This document shows positions 1 through 9,814 of a DNA stretch of 64,000 bases, piece after piece. Made by a program: the position numbers and the translations under genes. Source of the DNA: Corynebacterium rouxii (GTDB lineage Bacteria > Actinomycetota > Actinomycetes > Mycobacteriales > Mycobacteriaceae); contig NZ_LR738855.1 in assembly GCF_902702935.1 (NCBI RefSeq), forward strand, positions 1,116,001 through 1,180,000, read 5' to 3'. Position 1 is the stretch's first letter, and the number at the start of each line of letters is the position of its first letter. Under the pieces are notes generated by a model. That model saw nothing but the letters and a program-made list of their open reading frames with translations. It was not told the origin of the DNA and did no database searches.

Positions 1-1
1 T

Positions 2-1513
2 GATTTTCTTCAGGACTTAGTGCTGGGCAAACGAGAAGAAATTATTGCCGGCGCTGTTCTTAAAGAAATAAATGCGCGATTGCGGTTCCTTTTGGACGTC
101 GGGCTGACATACCTAACCTTGAATCGTGCAGCAGGGACGCTGTCTGGCGGCGAGGCTCAGCGAATTCGTCTAGCCACCCAGATTGGGTCAGGCCTCGCAG
201 GCGTATTGTATGTTCTCGATGAACCTTCTATTGGACTACATCAACGCGATAATCAGCGGTTGATCTCAACGCTCGAGCGACTCCGTGATATCGGAAACAC
301 ACTGATCGTTGTCGAGCATGATGAAGATACGATTAGGGCAGCAGATTGGCTTATCGACGTAGGGCCAAAAGCGGGAGAATACGGTGGCGAAATCGTCTAC
401 CAAGGTGAACCTGCGGGAATTGTTGACTGTAAAGAGTCCATCACAGGTGCGTATTTATCTGGGAAAAAAGTCCTTGGAGTACCTGAGAAACGGCGTGCGA
501 TTGATCCGGACAGAGCACTGAAAATTGTTGGTGCGAAGGAGAACAACCTCAAGGGGATCAACGTCACGATCCCATTAGGTGTTTTGGCATGTGTGACAGG
601 AGTATCGGGCTCGGGCAAATCCACACTGATAAACCAGATTCTGGCAAAAGTCTTGGCCAATGAACTTAATAGAGCTCGTACTGTTCCAGGGCGTGCCCAG
701 CGAGTAGAAGGGATCGACAACCTCGATAAATTAGTTCAGGTTGATCAATCTCCCATTGGTCGAACACCGCGTTCAAACCCCGCTACATACACCGGCGTTT
801 TTGATAAAGTTCGTAACCTTTTTGCAGAAACAACAGAAGCAAAAGTTCGGGGCTATAAGCCTGGTCGATTTTCCTTCAACGTCAAAGGTGGTCGTTGCGA
901 GGCGTGCCAAGGCGACGGCACTTTAAAAATTGAGATGAATTTCCTGCCAGACGTGTATGTGCCGTGCGAAGTATGTCACGGTGCTCGATACAACCGAGAG
1001 ACGCTAGAGGTTAAATACAAAGGTAAGAACATTGCTGAAGTATTAGACATGCCAATTAGTGAGGCTGCAGAGTTTTTTGAACCCATTACTTCTATACATC
1101 GGTATCTTAAAACTCTTACCGAAGTAGGTCTTGGATATGTGCGTCTGGGACAGTCGGCTACCACATTGTCTGGTGGTGAGGCACAGCGAGTGAAACTTGC
1201 CGCGGAGCTTCAGAAGCGATCGAATGGTCGAACAGTCTATATTTTGGATGAGCCAACAACAGGTCTTCATTTTGAAGATATTCGTAAGCTTATGTTGGTG
1301 ATCCAAGGACTAGTTGATAAAGGCAATTCTGTCATTATCATCGAGCATAATCTGGACGTCATTAAGGCAGCCGATTGGGTAATCGACATGGGGCCGGAAG
1401 GTGGCTCTGGAGGCGGAACAGTGGTTGCTGAAGGAACCCCTGAACAAGTAGCTGAAGTTTCGGGTTCGTATACGGGAGGCTTCCTCAAAGAAGTTCTAGC
1501 AGCTTCGAAATAA
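2..1513 (+). CDS. uvrA: UvrABC excinuclease ATPase subunit A (5' end outside window)
   Basis: UvrA is the damage-recognition ATPase of nucleotide excision repair and loads UvrB onto lesions. The visible 503 codons are the C-terminal half. The reading frame is open from base 2, so the gene starts upstream of the window. In order one sees the first ABC signature ([14 protein letters not shown]) and its Walker B ([13 protein letters not shown]), the second Walker A (GVSGSGKST), a CxxC...CxxC zinc module (CEAC...CEVC), the second signature ([15 protein letters not shown]) and Walker B ([12 protein letters not shown]). The ATP sites are intact. uvrA is commonly LexA-controlled, but its promoter is not visible here. 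Confidence 0.97.
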   Translation, partial: DFLQDLVLGKREEIIAGAVLKEINARLRFLLDVGLTYLTLNRAAGTLSGGEAQRIRLATQIGSGLAGVLYVLDEPSIGLHQRDNQRLISTLERLRDIGNTLIVVEHDEDTIRAADWLIDVGPKAGEYGGEIVYQGEPAGIVDCKESITGAYLSGKKVLGVPEKRRAIDPDRALKIVGAKENNLKGINVTIPLGVLACVTGVSGSGKSTLINQILAKVLANELNRARTVPGRAQRVEGIDNLDKLVQVDQSPIGRTPRSNPATYTGVFDKVRNLFAETTEAKVRGYKPGRFSFNVKGGRCEACQGDGTLKIEMNFLPDVYVPCEVCHGARYNRETLEVKYKGKNIAEVLDMPISEAAEFFEPITSIHRYLKTLTEVGLGYVRLGQSATTLSGGEAQRVKLAAELQKRSNGRTVYILDEPTTGLHFEDIRKLMLVIQGLVDKGNSVIIIEHNLDVIKAADWVIDMGPEGGSGGGTVVAEGTPEQVAEVSGSYTGGFLKEVLAASK

Positions 1514-1523
1514 CGAATGATAT

Positions 1524-1553
1524 TTTACAAATCTTGCTGTCTTCTGTTAGTAT
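1524..1553 (+). promoter_or_regulatory. Candidate promoter of the infC operon
   Basis: TTTACA (1524-1529) and TAGTAT (1548-1553) are separated by 18 bases just after the uvrA stop. Transcription would start near 1560 and give a leader of about 220 nucleotides before infC. This is a sequence match only. Confidence 0.45.
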
Positions 1554-1559
1554 TTCCGT

Positions 1560-1703
1560 ACTACCGCCTGATTGGTTCTTCTGATCGGGTCGCAAGTGGA
1601 GATCTTCCCACCTGAAGCCGCTGTTTACAGCTGGACAAAGGTCAAAGGGTATGGGTTTAACCCCAGCAAGCAGATCTCCCGCCTCTTGTGAGGCGGGCTT
1701 TTT
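1560..1703 (+). promoter_or_regulatory. Structured infC-rpmI-rplT leader with transcription attenuator
   Basis: The leader holds small hairpins (CCTGATT 1567-1573 with GATCGGG 1583-1589; GCTG 1620-1623 with CAGC 1628-1631). It ends in an intrinsic terminator: CCCGCCTC 1678-1685 pairs with GAGGCGGG 1690-1697, followed by CTTTTT. A competing helix is possible: GGAGATCT at 1598-1605 is fully complementary to AGATCTCC at 1672-1679, which overlaps the first bases of the terminator stem. A terminator between promoter and start codon of a ribosomal-protein operon suggests feedback attenuation. The ligand (L20, L35 or IF3) is inference. Confidence 0.6.
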
Positions 1704-1783
1704 CTGTGTGTTCTTCCTTTGAAGAAGTTTCTATAAGCGATGGGCGCGGTATATCACATACATTTGCTACTTGAGGAGTCCCC

Positions 1784-2305
1784 ATCAGCGCTGAAGCTCG
1801 CATTAATGAGCGCATCCGAGTTCCCGAGGTTCGTCTAGTCGGACCGAACGGTGAACAGGTGGGCATCGTGCGTATCGACGACGCCCGTAAGCTTGCCTAC
1901 GAAGCAGACCTTGACTTGGTTGAGGTTGCTCCGAATGCTAAACCGCCAGTCTGCAAAATTATGGACTATGGAAAGTTCAAATACGAGCAGGCGCAGAAGG
2001 CGCGTGAAGCTCGGAAGAACCAGCAGCAGACTGTGGTCAAGGAGCAGAAGTTCCGTCCCAAGATCGATGACCACGATTACGAGACGAAGAAGAACAATGT
2101 GATCCGGTTCCTCGAAAAGGGATCCAAGGTAAAGGTCACTATCATGTTCCGCGGACGTGAGCAGTCTCGTCCTGAACTTGGTTTCCGTCTCCTTGAGCGC
2201 CTGGCTGGCGATGTTGCCGAGTATGGCATCGTTGAGTCCAAGCCAAAGCAGGATGGTCGTAATATGACCATGGTCTTTGGTCCAGCGCGCAAGGGTAAGA
2301 AGTAG
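1784..2305 (+). CDS. infC: Translation initiation factor IF-3, with ATC start codon
   Basis: IF-3 binds the 30S subunit, prevents premature 50S joining and checks start-codon pairing. The 173-residue product has the N-terminal domain ([19 protein letters not shown]), the [12 protein letters not shown] linker segment and the C-terminal domain ending [16 protein letters not shown]. The start is placed at ATC 1784: a strong GAGGAG lies at 1773-1778, five bases before it, and an in-frame TGA at 1772-1774 closes the frame upstream. There is no ATG, GTG or TTG in frame until GTG 1859, which would remove conserved N-terminal residues. E. coli infC likewise uses a rare start (AUU) for autoregulation by IF-3, so the same logic is likely here. 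First gene of infC-rpmI-rplT. Confidence 0.93.
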   Translation: MSAEARINERIRVPEVRLVGPNGEQVGIVRIDDARKLAYEADLDLVEVAPNAKPPVCKIMDYGKFKYEQAQKAREARKNQQQTVVKEQKFRPKIDDHDYETKKNNVIRFLEKGSKVKVTIMFRGREQSRPELGFRLLERLAGDVAEYGIVESKPKQDGRNMTMVFGPARKGKK

Positions 2306-2334
2306 ACACTTAAAACAAAAAGGACGTAATTTTC

Positions 2335-2529
2335 ATGAAGCAGAAGACCCACAAGGGCACCGCTAAGCGCGTCAAGATCACCGGTTCCGGCAAGCTCCGT
2401 CGTGAGCAGGCTAACCGCCGCCACCTTCTCGAGGGCAAGCCTTCCAAGCGCACTCGTCGTTTGAAGGGTACCGAGGATGTTGCTAAGGCTGATACCAAGC
2501 GCATCAAGCGTCTCTTGGGCAAGGCTTAA
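2335..2529 (+). CDS. rpmI: 50S ribosomal protein L35
   Basis: L35 is a small basic component of the large ribosomal subunit. The 64-residue product is full length for the family and starts [14 protein letters not shown], the usual N-terminus. ATG 2335 is preceded by AAAGGA at 2318-2323, 29 bases after infC. It lies between infC and rplT in the conserved bacterial order and should be co-transcribed and controlled by the leader at 1560-1703. Confidence 0.98.
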   Translation: MKQKTHKGTAKRVKITGSGKLRREQANRRHLLEGKPSKRTRRLKGTEDVAKADTKRIKRLLGKA

Positions 2530-2590
2530 TTCCTTTCCCCTTCATTCTCATTACCCTTTAGACCTATATAACTGATAAGGAAGTAACACC

Positions 2591-2974
2591 GTGGCACGTG
2601 TCAAGCGCTCACTGAATGCCAAGAAGAAGCGTCGCGAGATTCTGAAGTCCGCCAAGGGCTACCGTGGTCAGCGTTCCCGCCTGTACCGTAAGGCTAAGGA
2701 ACAGTGGCTGCACTCCATGACTTACGCTTACCGCGATCGTCGCGCACGTAAGTCTGAGTTCCGCAAGCTGTGGATCACCCGTATCAACGCAGCTGCTCGT
2801 ATGAACGACATCACCTACAACCGTCTCATCCAGGGTCTGCGCCTTGCTGAGATCGAGGTTGACCGTAAGGTTTTGGCTGACTTGGCAGTTAACGACTTTG
2901 CTGCGTTCTCCGCAATTTGCGAAGCTGCAAAGGCTGCTTTGCCGGCAGACGTTAACGCTCCTAAGGCTGCCTAA
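2591..2974 (+). CDS. rplT: 50S ribosomal protein L20
   Basis: L20 binds 23S rRNA early in 50S assembly and in several bacteria represses the infC-rpmI-rplT mRNA. The 127-residue product begins [21 protein letters not shown], typical of the family. The start is GTG 2591 with AAGGAAG at 2577-2583. It is the last gene of the operon and is followed by a strong terminator at 3018-3055. Confidence 0.98.
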   Translation: MARVKRSLNAKKKRREILKSAKGYRGQRSRLYRKAKEQWLHSMTYAYRDRRARKSEFRKLWITRINAAARMNDITYNRLIQGLRLAEIEVDRKVLADLAVNDFAAFSAICEAAKAALPADVNAPKAA

Positions 2975-3017
2975 TAAGGTTTTAATCAATGTGAGCGTAT
3001 GCTCCATTGATATCAAC

Positions 3018-3055
3018 GAAAGGCCGCACTCTTATTCGAAGAGTGTGGCCTTTCG
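3018..3055 (+). terminator. Terminator of infC-rpmI-rplT
   Basis: AAAGGCCGCACTCTT pairs with AAGAGTGTGGCCTTT (one G-T wobble) around an ATTCG loop, forming a long stem that ends in a TTT tract. It lies about 45 bases after the rplT stop. Confidence 0.85.
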
Positions 3056-3132
3056 CGTTGAGACATATGTGGTTGACACTTTTGCCAGTGTGTTTAAAGC
3101 TAGAAGTAAAAGGCTGAACTAGTAGATTAAAA

Positions 3133-3204
3133 CCCCCTCACATATCGCGGCTACTTTCGGAAATCAGACTTCCTAATGCGTAGCAAAATGATATGTGAAA
3201 GGGG
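3133..3204. repeat. Branched inverted-repeat element in the rplT-pseudogene interval
   Basis: Outer arms CCCCCTCACATATC (3133-3146) and GATATGTGAAAGGGG (3190-3204) are complementary apart from an A bulge or mismatch. Inside, GCTAC (3150-3154) faces GTAGC (3180-3184), and GGAA/TTCC forms a central hairpin. It could be the terminator of the degenerate minus-strand gene at 3223-3766 or a palindromic repeat unit. There is no convincing T-run. No protein gene is seen between 3056 and 3222. Confidence 0.4.
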
Positions 3205-3222
3205 AGAAACAAATTTGTAGAT

Positions 3223-3766
3223 TTATGCTTGAGTCTTTTTAGCACTCCAAGTAACAAATCCGAGTGCAGCAAGAATAAGACCCAAAACGATCAAGCCAAT
3301 TCCTGCCCACAAAGCAATGCTGCCAACAAGCCACATTCATAGGCGCTCAAAAGAATGCCGCGGAGGGCAGCACTTCAAAAGAGGCTATCGTGCCTCTTTT
3401 GAAGTGCTGCAATCCCATCGGCCGATTTTCCATCCTTTTGGCTTGCGTAATAACAGTGCCAAATTCTTGGAAAGTCTTGCCACCAGAGGAAGCCATCATG
3501 TGCTGCCAGATGTAATTGTCAGCACATGCTTTAGCTTGTGGTCCAGTAGTGAGATCTTGGCCGACCCACTGCTGCAAAATTTCTTTTGAAGCTTGATCTT
3601 CGAGTTTGTCGATGCCTTCTTGCGTTGGCATTGTAATTCTTTCCTGTTTTAGCTGTTCAGTCGCAAAACCATGGGCGTAGGTTCCGCCGAAAATAGCTGC
3701 GGTGCCAACGACTATGAGGATAATCGCAAAAACTCGTGCGAGCACACCGTATGTTGCTTTAATCAT
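3223..3766 (-). pseudogene. Broken gene for a small membrane protein
   Basis: The 5' part (ATG at 3766) encodes one membrane segment (residues about 10-32, VFAIILIVVGTAAIFGG), then a soluble stretch up to about TQAKRMENRP. Reading then runs into a perfect 19-bp inverted repeat and stops at 3347. Beyond it, in another frame, ALRGILLSAYE is readable. After an apparent one-base loss (near 3334-3336), a further frame reads WLVGSIALWAGIGLIVLGLILAALGFVTW and ends at TAA 3225-3223. Joined, these pieces look like a two-TM corynebacterial membrane protein of unknown function; similar proteins are sometimes labelled LigA-like, which I recall only loosely. At least two frame changes separate the parts, so a functional full-length product is unlikely. 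Confidence 0.65.
3367..3410. repeat. Perfect 19-bp inverted repeat inside the broken gene
   Basis: GCAGCACTTCAAAAGAGGC (3367-3385) and its exact reverse complement (3392-3410) flank a six-base loop, TATCGT. No T-run follows on either strand, so a terminator is not obvious. It sits at the break point of the pseudogene at 3223-3766. It could be a remnant of a small mobile palindrome or a product of template-switch mutation. Confidence 0.85.
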
Positions 3767-4011
3767 GGGGTTCTTCTGCGACAGTGGTAGGAGAACTCCA
3801 CTGTGGTATAAGCAATATTTTTGCTTTCCTTTAGTAAGTTAGATCAGCGACGTGTGTACTTTCCACTGGAAACCGCGCTTTGACGGTGCGATTTATCGGA
3901 TATGCCACCAATTTTTAGTCAGACCCATGGATATGGTAGATGGAAAGTCCACAATTGAATATTGTGGTCAACTAGGGGTTTATTTAGAGTGCGCTGATAG
4001 GGTAGAAAACT

Positions 4012-4830
4012 ATGCCGATTGATTTTTCCTCCCCTTTTACTGAAAGAACCCCTCGTGTAGTGAACGCCGCTAAACTCTTGCGTTCTGCGGGCCGTAAGAA
4101 GGCTGATCATTTTCTTGCTGAAGGGGAAAATGCAGTTGAGGCTGCAGTTGCTACGGGTGCTGCTACAGACCTTTTTGTTACCAAAAAAGCTGCTGAGCGA
4201 TTTGAAGCAATTGTTACAGCTGCAGGGCATATGGGGGTTTTTGTTCACCCGATTACTGATCGTGCTGCAAAGAGCCTGTCGGACACCATGACCTCTACTG
4301 GGATTTTTGCGGTTTGCCTTCCAGTATTGTGGAGTGCTCGAGAAGCGCTAAAAGGTAATCCATCATTGGTGTGCGTGGCGGTCGAAACTGGTGAACCTGG
4401 TAATGCAGGTACGTTGGTTCGTGTGGCAGACGCTATGGGGGCAGACTGCGTGATATTCGCGGGATCAACGGTAGATCCGCAATCGCCAAAGGCTGTCAGG
4501 GCAAGTGCTGGATCTTTATTCCATATTCCTGTCGTGAGAGAACCGGACATGCAAAAAGTTTGGCAGATTCTTCGGGCTCGAAATGTGCAGATGTTAGCAA
4601 CGACTGCCCAAGGTGAAATTAACTTGGATACAGCAGGTGAATTGTTAGAAAAGCCCACGGCATGGCTGATGGGAAATGAGGCTCATGGGCTCAATGATGA
4701 GGCATTGTCTGCTGCGGATCATTCGGTTCGTATTCCCATTCGTGGTAGGGCAGAGTCTCTCAACCTCGCAACTGCTGCAAGTATTTGTATGTATGAATCT
4801 TCAAAAGCACAAGCTCACAAAGATAACTGA
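4012..4830 (+). CDS. SpoU/TrmH-family RNA 2'-O-methyltransferase
   Basis: Transfers a methyl group from S-adenosylmethionine to a ribose 2'-OH of rRNA or tRNA. The 272-residue protein has an N-terminal substrate-binding part (SAGRKKADHFLAEGENAVEAA) and a C-terminal SPOUT knot. All three motifs are visible: motif 1 VETGEPGNAGTLVRVADA, motif 2 WLMGNEAHGL, motif 3 IPIRGRAESLNLATAASICMYE. By arrangement it resembles TsnR/RlmB-type 23S rRNA enzymes; the exact target cannot be read from sequence. TAGGGT at 3998-4003 ends eight bases before ATG 4012 and may make a leaderless mRNA. It lies just before pheS, as in M. tuberculosis (tsnR-pheS). Confidence 0.92.
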   Translation: MPIDFSSPFTERTPRVVNAAKLLRSAGRKKADHFLAEGENAVEAAVATGAATDLFVTKKAAERFEAIVTAAGHMGVFVHPITDRAAKSLSDTMTSTGIFAVCLPVLWSAREALKGNPSLVCVAVETGEPGNAGTLVRVADAMGADCVIFAGSTVDPQSPKAVRASAGSLFHIPVVREPDMQKVWQILRARNVQMLATTAQGEINLDTAGELLEKPTAWLMGNEAHGLNDEALSAADHSVRIPIRGRAESLNLATAASICMYESSKAQAHKDN

Positions 4831-4858
4831 GTAGGTGAGTTCCTCTCACAAGTAATTG

Positions 4859-4880
4859 GCCCACTTTCCCAGTAGTGGGC
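4859..4880 (+). terminator. Weak hairpin after the SpoU methyltransferase gene
   Basis: GCCCACT (4859-4865) pairs with AGTGGGC (4874-4880). No real T-run follows, so it may only slow polymerase before the pheS promoter. Confidence 0.3.
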
Positions 4881-4904
4881 GAGTTGGTCTTCGGCTTGGC
4901 ATAA

Positions 4905-6017
<1,113 letters not shown>

Positions 6018-6058
6018 AGCAATTCGAGTATCCAAAGAATAAACAGGAGTTAGATTTC

Positions 6059-8569
6059 ATGCTCATTTCACAAAACTGGGTCACCGAATTGTTAGGTCGA
6101 TCGAACCCAGATTGGAAAGTTAGCCCAGCTGAGCTGGATTCGGGATATGTCCGAGTCGGATTTGAAACCGAGGGCTATAGCGCAATCCCTGAGACGACTG
6201 GTCCACTCGTCATCGGTCGAGTTGAAACAATTGAAGAGCTAGAGGGCTTTAAAAAGCCAATTCGTCACTGCTTCGTCAACGTTGGAGATGCGAATGGCAC
6301 TGGAGAGCTTCAGTCCATTGTATGCGGGGCTCATAATTTCCAAGAAGGTTCTTATGTAGTAGTTTCACTTCCAGGTGCTGTTTTGCCTGGTAATTTCGCA
6401 ATTTCGGCACGTGAGACATATGGACGTATGTCAGCTGGCATGATTTGCTCGGCAGCGGAATTGGGGCTATCTGACAAGCAAAATTCTGGAATTATAACGC
6501 TTCCGGATGCAATTGCTGAACCAGGAACTGATGCACGAAGCATTCTTGGTCTGGACGATACCGTTTTTGACGTCAATATCACGCCAGATCGTGGATATGC
6601 ATTGTCTGCACGTGGATTGACTCGAGAACTGGCTTCTGCTTTTGACCTAAAGTTCACTGATCCTGCAGTAGATCTTAGCGTGACTGGCGTCGATATTTCG
6701 GATGTTCCAGAAGCCTCAGGTGAGTTAATTAAGGTTGATCTGCGACCAGAAACGCAGGCACGTCGTTTCGGAGTTCGTAAAGTTTCTGGAATCGATCCAA
6801 AGGCTCCCACACCATTTTGGATGCAGCGTGAGCTCATGTTGTCAGGCCAGCGTTGCGTGAATGCCGCAACTGATGTGACCAATTTCGTCATGTTACTTTT
6901 GGGGCAGCCTATGCATGCCTTTGATGCCAACTTAATTAAGGGCGGATTAGTTGTACGTAATGCCCTAGAAGGGGAGTCTTTTGAGACTCTTGATCATGTA
7001 AAGCGTACTTTGTCTGCAGAAGACGTCGTTATCTCCGATGATGCTGGTATTCAATCCTTGGCCGGCGTTATGGGTGGAACTACTTCAGAAATTTCAGACG
7101 AAACAACTGATGTATTTTTTGAGGCTGCCAATTGGCATCCAATTACTACAGCACGTACGTCGCGTCGCCATAAGCTCAGCACCGAAGCGTCACGACGCTT
7201 CGAGCGTGGCGTTGATCCAGAAATTATTGAGGTAGCTCTAGACGTTGCCTGTGCCTTACTCGTCAGTATTGCTGGTGGTTCTGTGGAATCCACCCGTACT
7301 TTGATTGGATCTGCGCCAAGCATGCCTCAAATCCGTATGAAGACGTCTCGCCCAGCCGAGTTGGCTGGAGTAGCTTACTCGGACGCTACTGTGATTGCGA
7401 GGTTGGAAGAAGTCGGATGTGCCGTCGAAGTCGATGGTAATGATCTTCTTGTCACGCCTCCTACGTGGCGTCCAGACATGACTATGTCTGCTGATTTGGT
7501 TGAAGAGGTGCTTCGTCTAGAAGGACTGGAAGACATTCCAACAATCGTTCCACTTGCGCCTGTGGGATCTGGTCTCTCGCCTGCGCAATTGCGTCGTCGT
7601 GCGATCGGGCATGCGCTAGCTTACAGTGGTTATGCGGAGATCCTACCTACGCCTTTCATTCGAAACGATACGTTTGATGTGTGGGGTCTTGCAGCAGACG
7701 ATGAGCGTCGAAGCGTCGTCACGGTACAAAATCCACTCGATGCTGAGTATGGAGTTCTTGCGACTACATTGTTGCCTTCTATGCTCGAGGCTGTTAACCG
7801 CAATGTTTCCCGAGGACAAACTTCTGTCAATCTTTTCGGTCTTCAGCAGGTTTCTTTTAAACGCGGCTCAGGTATCTCGCCAATGCTCGACGTCCGTCAG
7901 CGTCCTAGCGATAAAGAAGTCGCTGAGCTACTGAATTCCCTGCCAGTACAACCACTACATGTGGCAACAGTTGGCGTTGGTTTTGTGGAGCTGGAAGGCC
8001 CATGGGGTCATGGCCGAACGTATTCGTTTGCTGATGCTATCGAGTCGGCTCGAGTTGTCGCTCGTGCAGCAGGCGTTGAACTTAACGTCGAAAATGTAGA
8101 GATGCTACCTTGGCATCCTGGGCGCTGTGCTGCATTAAAAGCTGGTGACCACATTGTCGGATATGCTGGCGAATTGCATCCTCAGATCGTTGAAGCATTG
8201 AATCTGCCAGCACGTACGTGCGCCATGGAACTCGATGTATCTGCGCTGCCATTGAAGGAATCATTTCCAGCGCCGGTTCTATCAGCGTTTCCTGCATTAC
8301 ATCAAGATCTAGCACTTGTCGTAGACGAGTCAGTACCGGCAGAATCCGTACGTAAAGTGATCGAGGAGGCAGCAGGAGAGTTACTGGAAAAAGTTGAGCT
8401 TTTCGACGTTTACCGTTCTGAGGCGCTAGGTGCAGAGAAAAAATCTCTCGCTTTTTCTCTTGAATTCCGTGCTCAGGATCGCACGCTGACAGACGATGAA
8501 TGTTCTGAAGGTAGGCTTGCAGCTGCGGGTCGGGCTGCTGAGCTATTCGGTGCGACGATGCGCGCATAA
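6059..8569 (+). CDS. pheT: Phenylalanyl-tRNA synthetase beta subunit
   Basis: The beta subunit completes the heterotetramer and carries the editing site for tyrosyl-tRNA-Phe. The 836-residue product is normal in length. Visible parts are the tRNA-binding OB fold (residues about 45-150, VIGRVETIEEL ... IVCGAHNFQEG), the B3/B4 editing region (CVNAATDVTNFVMLLLGQPMHAFDA), the B5 domain, the core-like domain (EILPTPFIRND) and the C-terminal FDX-ACB domain (LSAFPALHQDLALVVDESV). ATG 6059 has ACAGGAG at 6043-6049. Expressed with pheS and followed by a terminator-like hairpin. Confidence 0.97.
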   Translation: MLISQNWVTELLGRSNPDWKVSPAELDSGYVRVGFETEGYSAIPETTGPLVIGRVETIEELEGFKKPIRHCFVNVGDANGTGELQSIVCGAHNFQEGSYVVVSLPGAVLPGNFAISARETYGRMSAGMICSAAELGLSDKQNSGIITLPDAIAEPGTDARSILGLDDTVFDVNITPDRGYALSARGLTRELASAFDLKFTDPAVDLSVTGVDISDVPEASGELIKVDLRPETQARRFGVRKVSGIDPKAPTPFWMQRELMLSGQRCVNAATDVTNFVMLLLGQPMHAFDANLIKGGLVVRNALEGESFETLDHVKRTLSAEDVVISDDAGIQSLAGVMGGTTSEISDETTDVFFEAANWHPITTARTSRRHKLSTEASRRFERGVDPEIIEVALDVACALLVSIAGGSVESTRTLIGSAPSMPQIRMKTSRPAELAGVAYSDATVIARLEEVGCAVEVDGNDLLVTPPTWRPDMTMSADLVEEVLRLEGLEDIPTIVPLAPVGSGLSPAQLRRRAIGHALAYSGYAEILPTPFIRNDTFDVWGLAADDERRSVVTVQNPLDAEYGVLATTLLPSMLEAVNRNVSRGQTSVNLFGLQQVSFKRGSGISPMLDVRQRPSDKEVAELLNSLPVQPLHVATVGVGFVELEGPWGHGRTYSFADAIESARVVARAAGVELNVENVEMLPWHPGRCAALKAGDHIVGYAGELHPQIVEALNLPARTCAMELDVSALPLKESFPAPVLSAFPALHQDLALVVDESVPAESVRKVIEEAAGELLEKVELFDVYRSEALGAEKKSLAFSLEFRAQDRTLTDDECSEGRLAAAGRAAELFGATMRA

Positions 8570-8592
8570 AATAGCGACGACTCTTCAGTGAA

Positions 8593-8635
8593 AATCCCCA
8601 TGTCAATGAAATAATTTTCTATTGACATGGGGATT
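8593..8635 (+). terminator. 15-bp perfect hairpin after pheT
   Basis: AATCCCCATGTCAAT (8593-8607) is exactly complementary to 8621-8635. It lies 24 bases after the pheT stop. There is no clean T-run downstream, but the stem is strong and separates pheST from argC. Confidence 0.65.
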
Positions 8636-8656
8636 CGCTATATTAATAGCGAATAC

Positions 8657-8687
8657 TTTACATTTGAATGCATAGTATGTGTATGAT
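8657..8687 (+). promoter_or_regulatory. argC promoter, leaderless, with possible ArgR site in the spacer
   Basis: TTTACA (8657-8662) and TATGAT (8682-8687) are 19 bases apart. The -10 ends seven bases before ATG 8695, so the mRNA probably begins at or next to the start codon. The spacer includes ATTTGAATGCATAGTATG (8662-8679), which carries a TGAAT half-site and a TGCATA motif also found upstream of argG. ArgR binding is inference. Confidence 0.5.
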
Positions 8688-8694
8688 AGCTGCT

Positions 8695-9738
8695 ATGAAT
8701 ATCAAGGTAGCTATCGTCGGCGCGAGTGGATATGCCGGAGGAGAAATCCTTCGGCTTTTACTGCAACATCCGTTGTATTTATCAGGTCAGCTGAGCATTG
8801 GAGCGCTGATGGGCTCTTCAACTGTTGGCCAGACAGTTGGCGAACTCATGCCACACCTGCCCGAACTGGCTGATCGCATAGTCGAACCAACCGATATTGC
8901 AATACTCAAAAGTCATGATGTCGTATTTTTAGCGTTGCCTCATGGGTTTTCTGCGGAAATTGCTCAGCAGCTTCCTCCCGAAATTACGGTGATTGACTGT
9001 GCTGCAGATTTTCGGCTTAGGGATCAAAAAGACTGGGATGCATACTACGGGGGAAAACATGCAGGTTCATGGCCATATGGCATCCCAGAAATGCCAGGGC
9101 ATAGGGATTTGATTGCATCATCAAAGCGTATTGCAGTGCCGGGATGTTTTCCGACAGGTGCAACGCTTGCACTATTGCCGGCAATTGCCGCACATATTAT
9201 TGAACCTGACGTCTCTGTGGTCTCAATTACGGGAGTATCTGGAGCTGGGAAAAAAGCATCAGTTGCCATGCTAGGCGCGGAGACGATGGGATCTTTGAAA
9301 GCTTATAACGTGGCTGGAAAGCATCGTCACACGCCTGAAATATCTCAAAATCTTAGCGAATATGCAGACCAAAAAGTCGTCGTTAGCTTTACCCCCGTTT
9401 TGGCTCCGCTTCCTCGCGGAATTCTCACTACCGCGACTGCAAAGTTAGCGAGTGGGATAACGTCTGATGAAATTCGGGAGGTTTATCTCAACGCGTATGA
9501 GAATGAGCCGTTTGTTCATATATTGCCTTCGGGGCAGCAGCCTCAAACTCAGGCAGTCGTAGGTTCCAATATGTGTCACATTCAAGTCGATGTTGACGAT
9601 CATTCGGGAAAACTAGTCGTTACCTCTGCTATCGACAATCTAACAAAGGGTACGGCTGGGGCTGCGGTTCAATGTATGAATTTATCCCTCGAGGTTTCCG
9701 AAACTTCAGGTCTACCTTGTGGTGGAGTTGCGCCATAG
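8695..9738 (+). CDS. argC: N-acetyl-gamma-glutamyl-phosphate reductase
   Basis: Third step of arginine synthesis: NADPH-dependent reduction of N-acetylglutamyl phosphate to the semialdehyde. The 347-residue product shows the Rossmann motif [18 protein letters not shown] at the N-terminus and the catalytic cysteine in [16 protein letters not shown], plus the conserved segment [12 protein letters not shown] 8695 ([13 protein letters not shown]) is chosen over an upstream in-frame ATG at 8668 because the -10 box at 8682-8687 lies between them. First gene of argCJBDFR, presumably repressed by ArgR. Confidence 0.96.
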   Translation: MNIKVAIVGASGYAGGEILRLLLQHPLYLSGQLSIGALMGSSTVGQTVGELMPHLPELADRIVEPTDIAILKSHDVVFLALPHGFSAEIAQQLPPEITVIDCAADFRLRDQKDWDAYYGGKHAGSWPYGIPEMPGHRDLIASSKRIAVPGCFPTGATLALLPAIAAHIIEPDVSVVSITGVSGAGKKASVAMLGAETMGSLKAYNVAGKHRHTPEISQNLSEYADQKVVVSFTPVLAPLPRGILTTATAKLASGITSDEIREVYLNAYENEPFVHILPSGQQPQTQAVVGSNMCHIQVDVDDHSGKLVVTSAIDNLTKGTAGAAVQCMNLSLEVSETSGLPCGGVAP

Positions 9739-9814
9739 GGAATTGAAAAATCCTCTCACCATGAGATTAAACAGGGTAGCGTACAACACAACTGGCAATG
9801 CGAAGGGAATGAAA

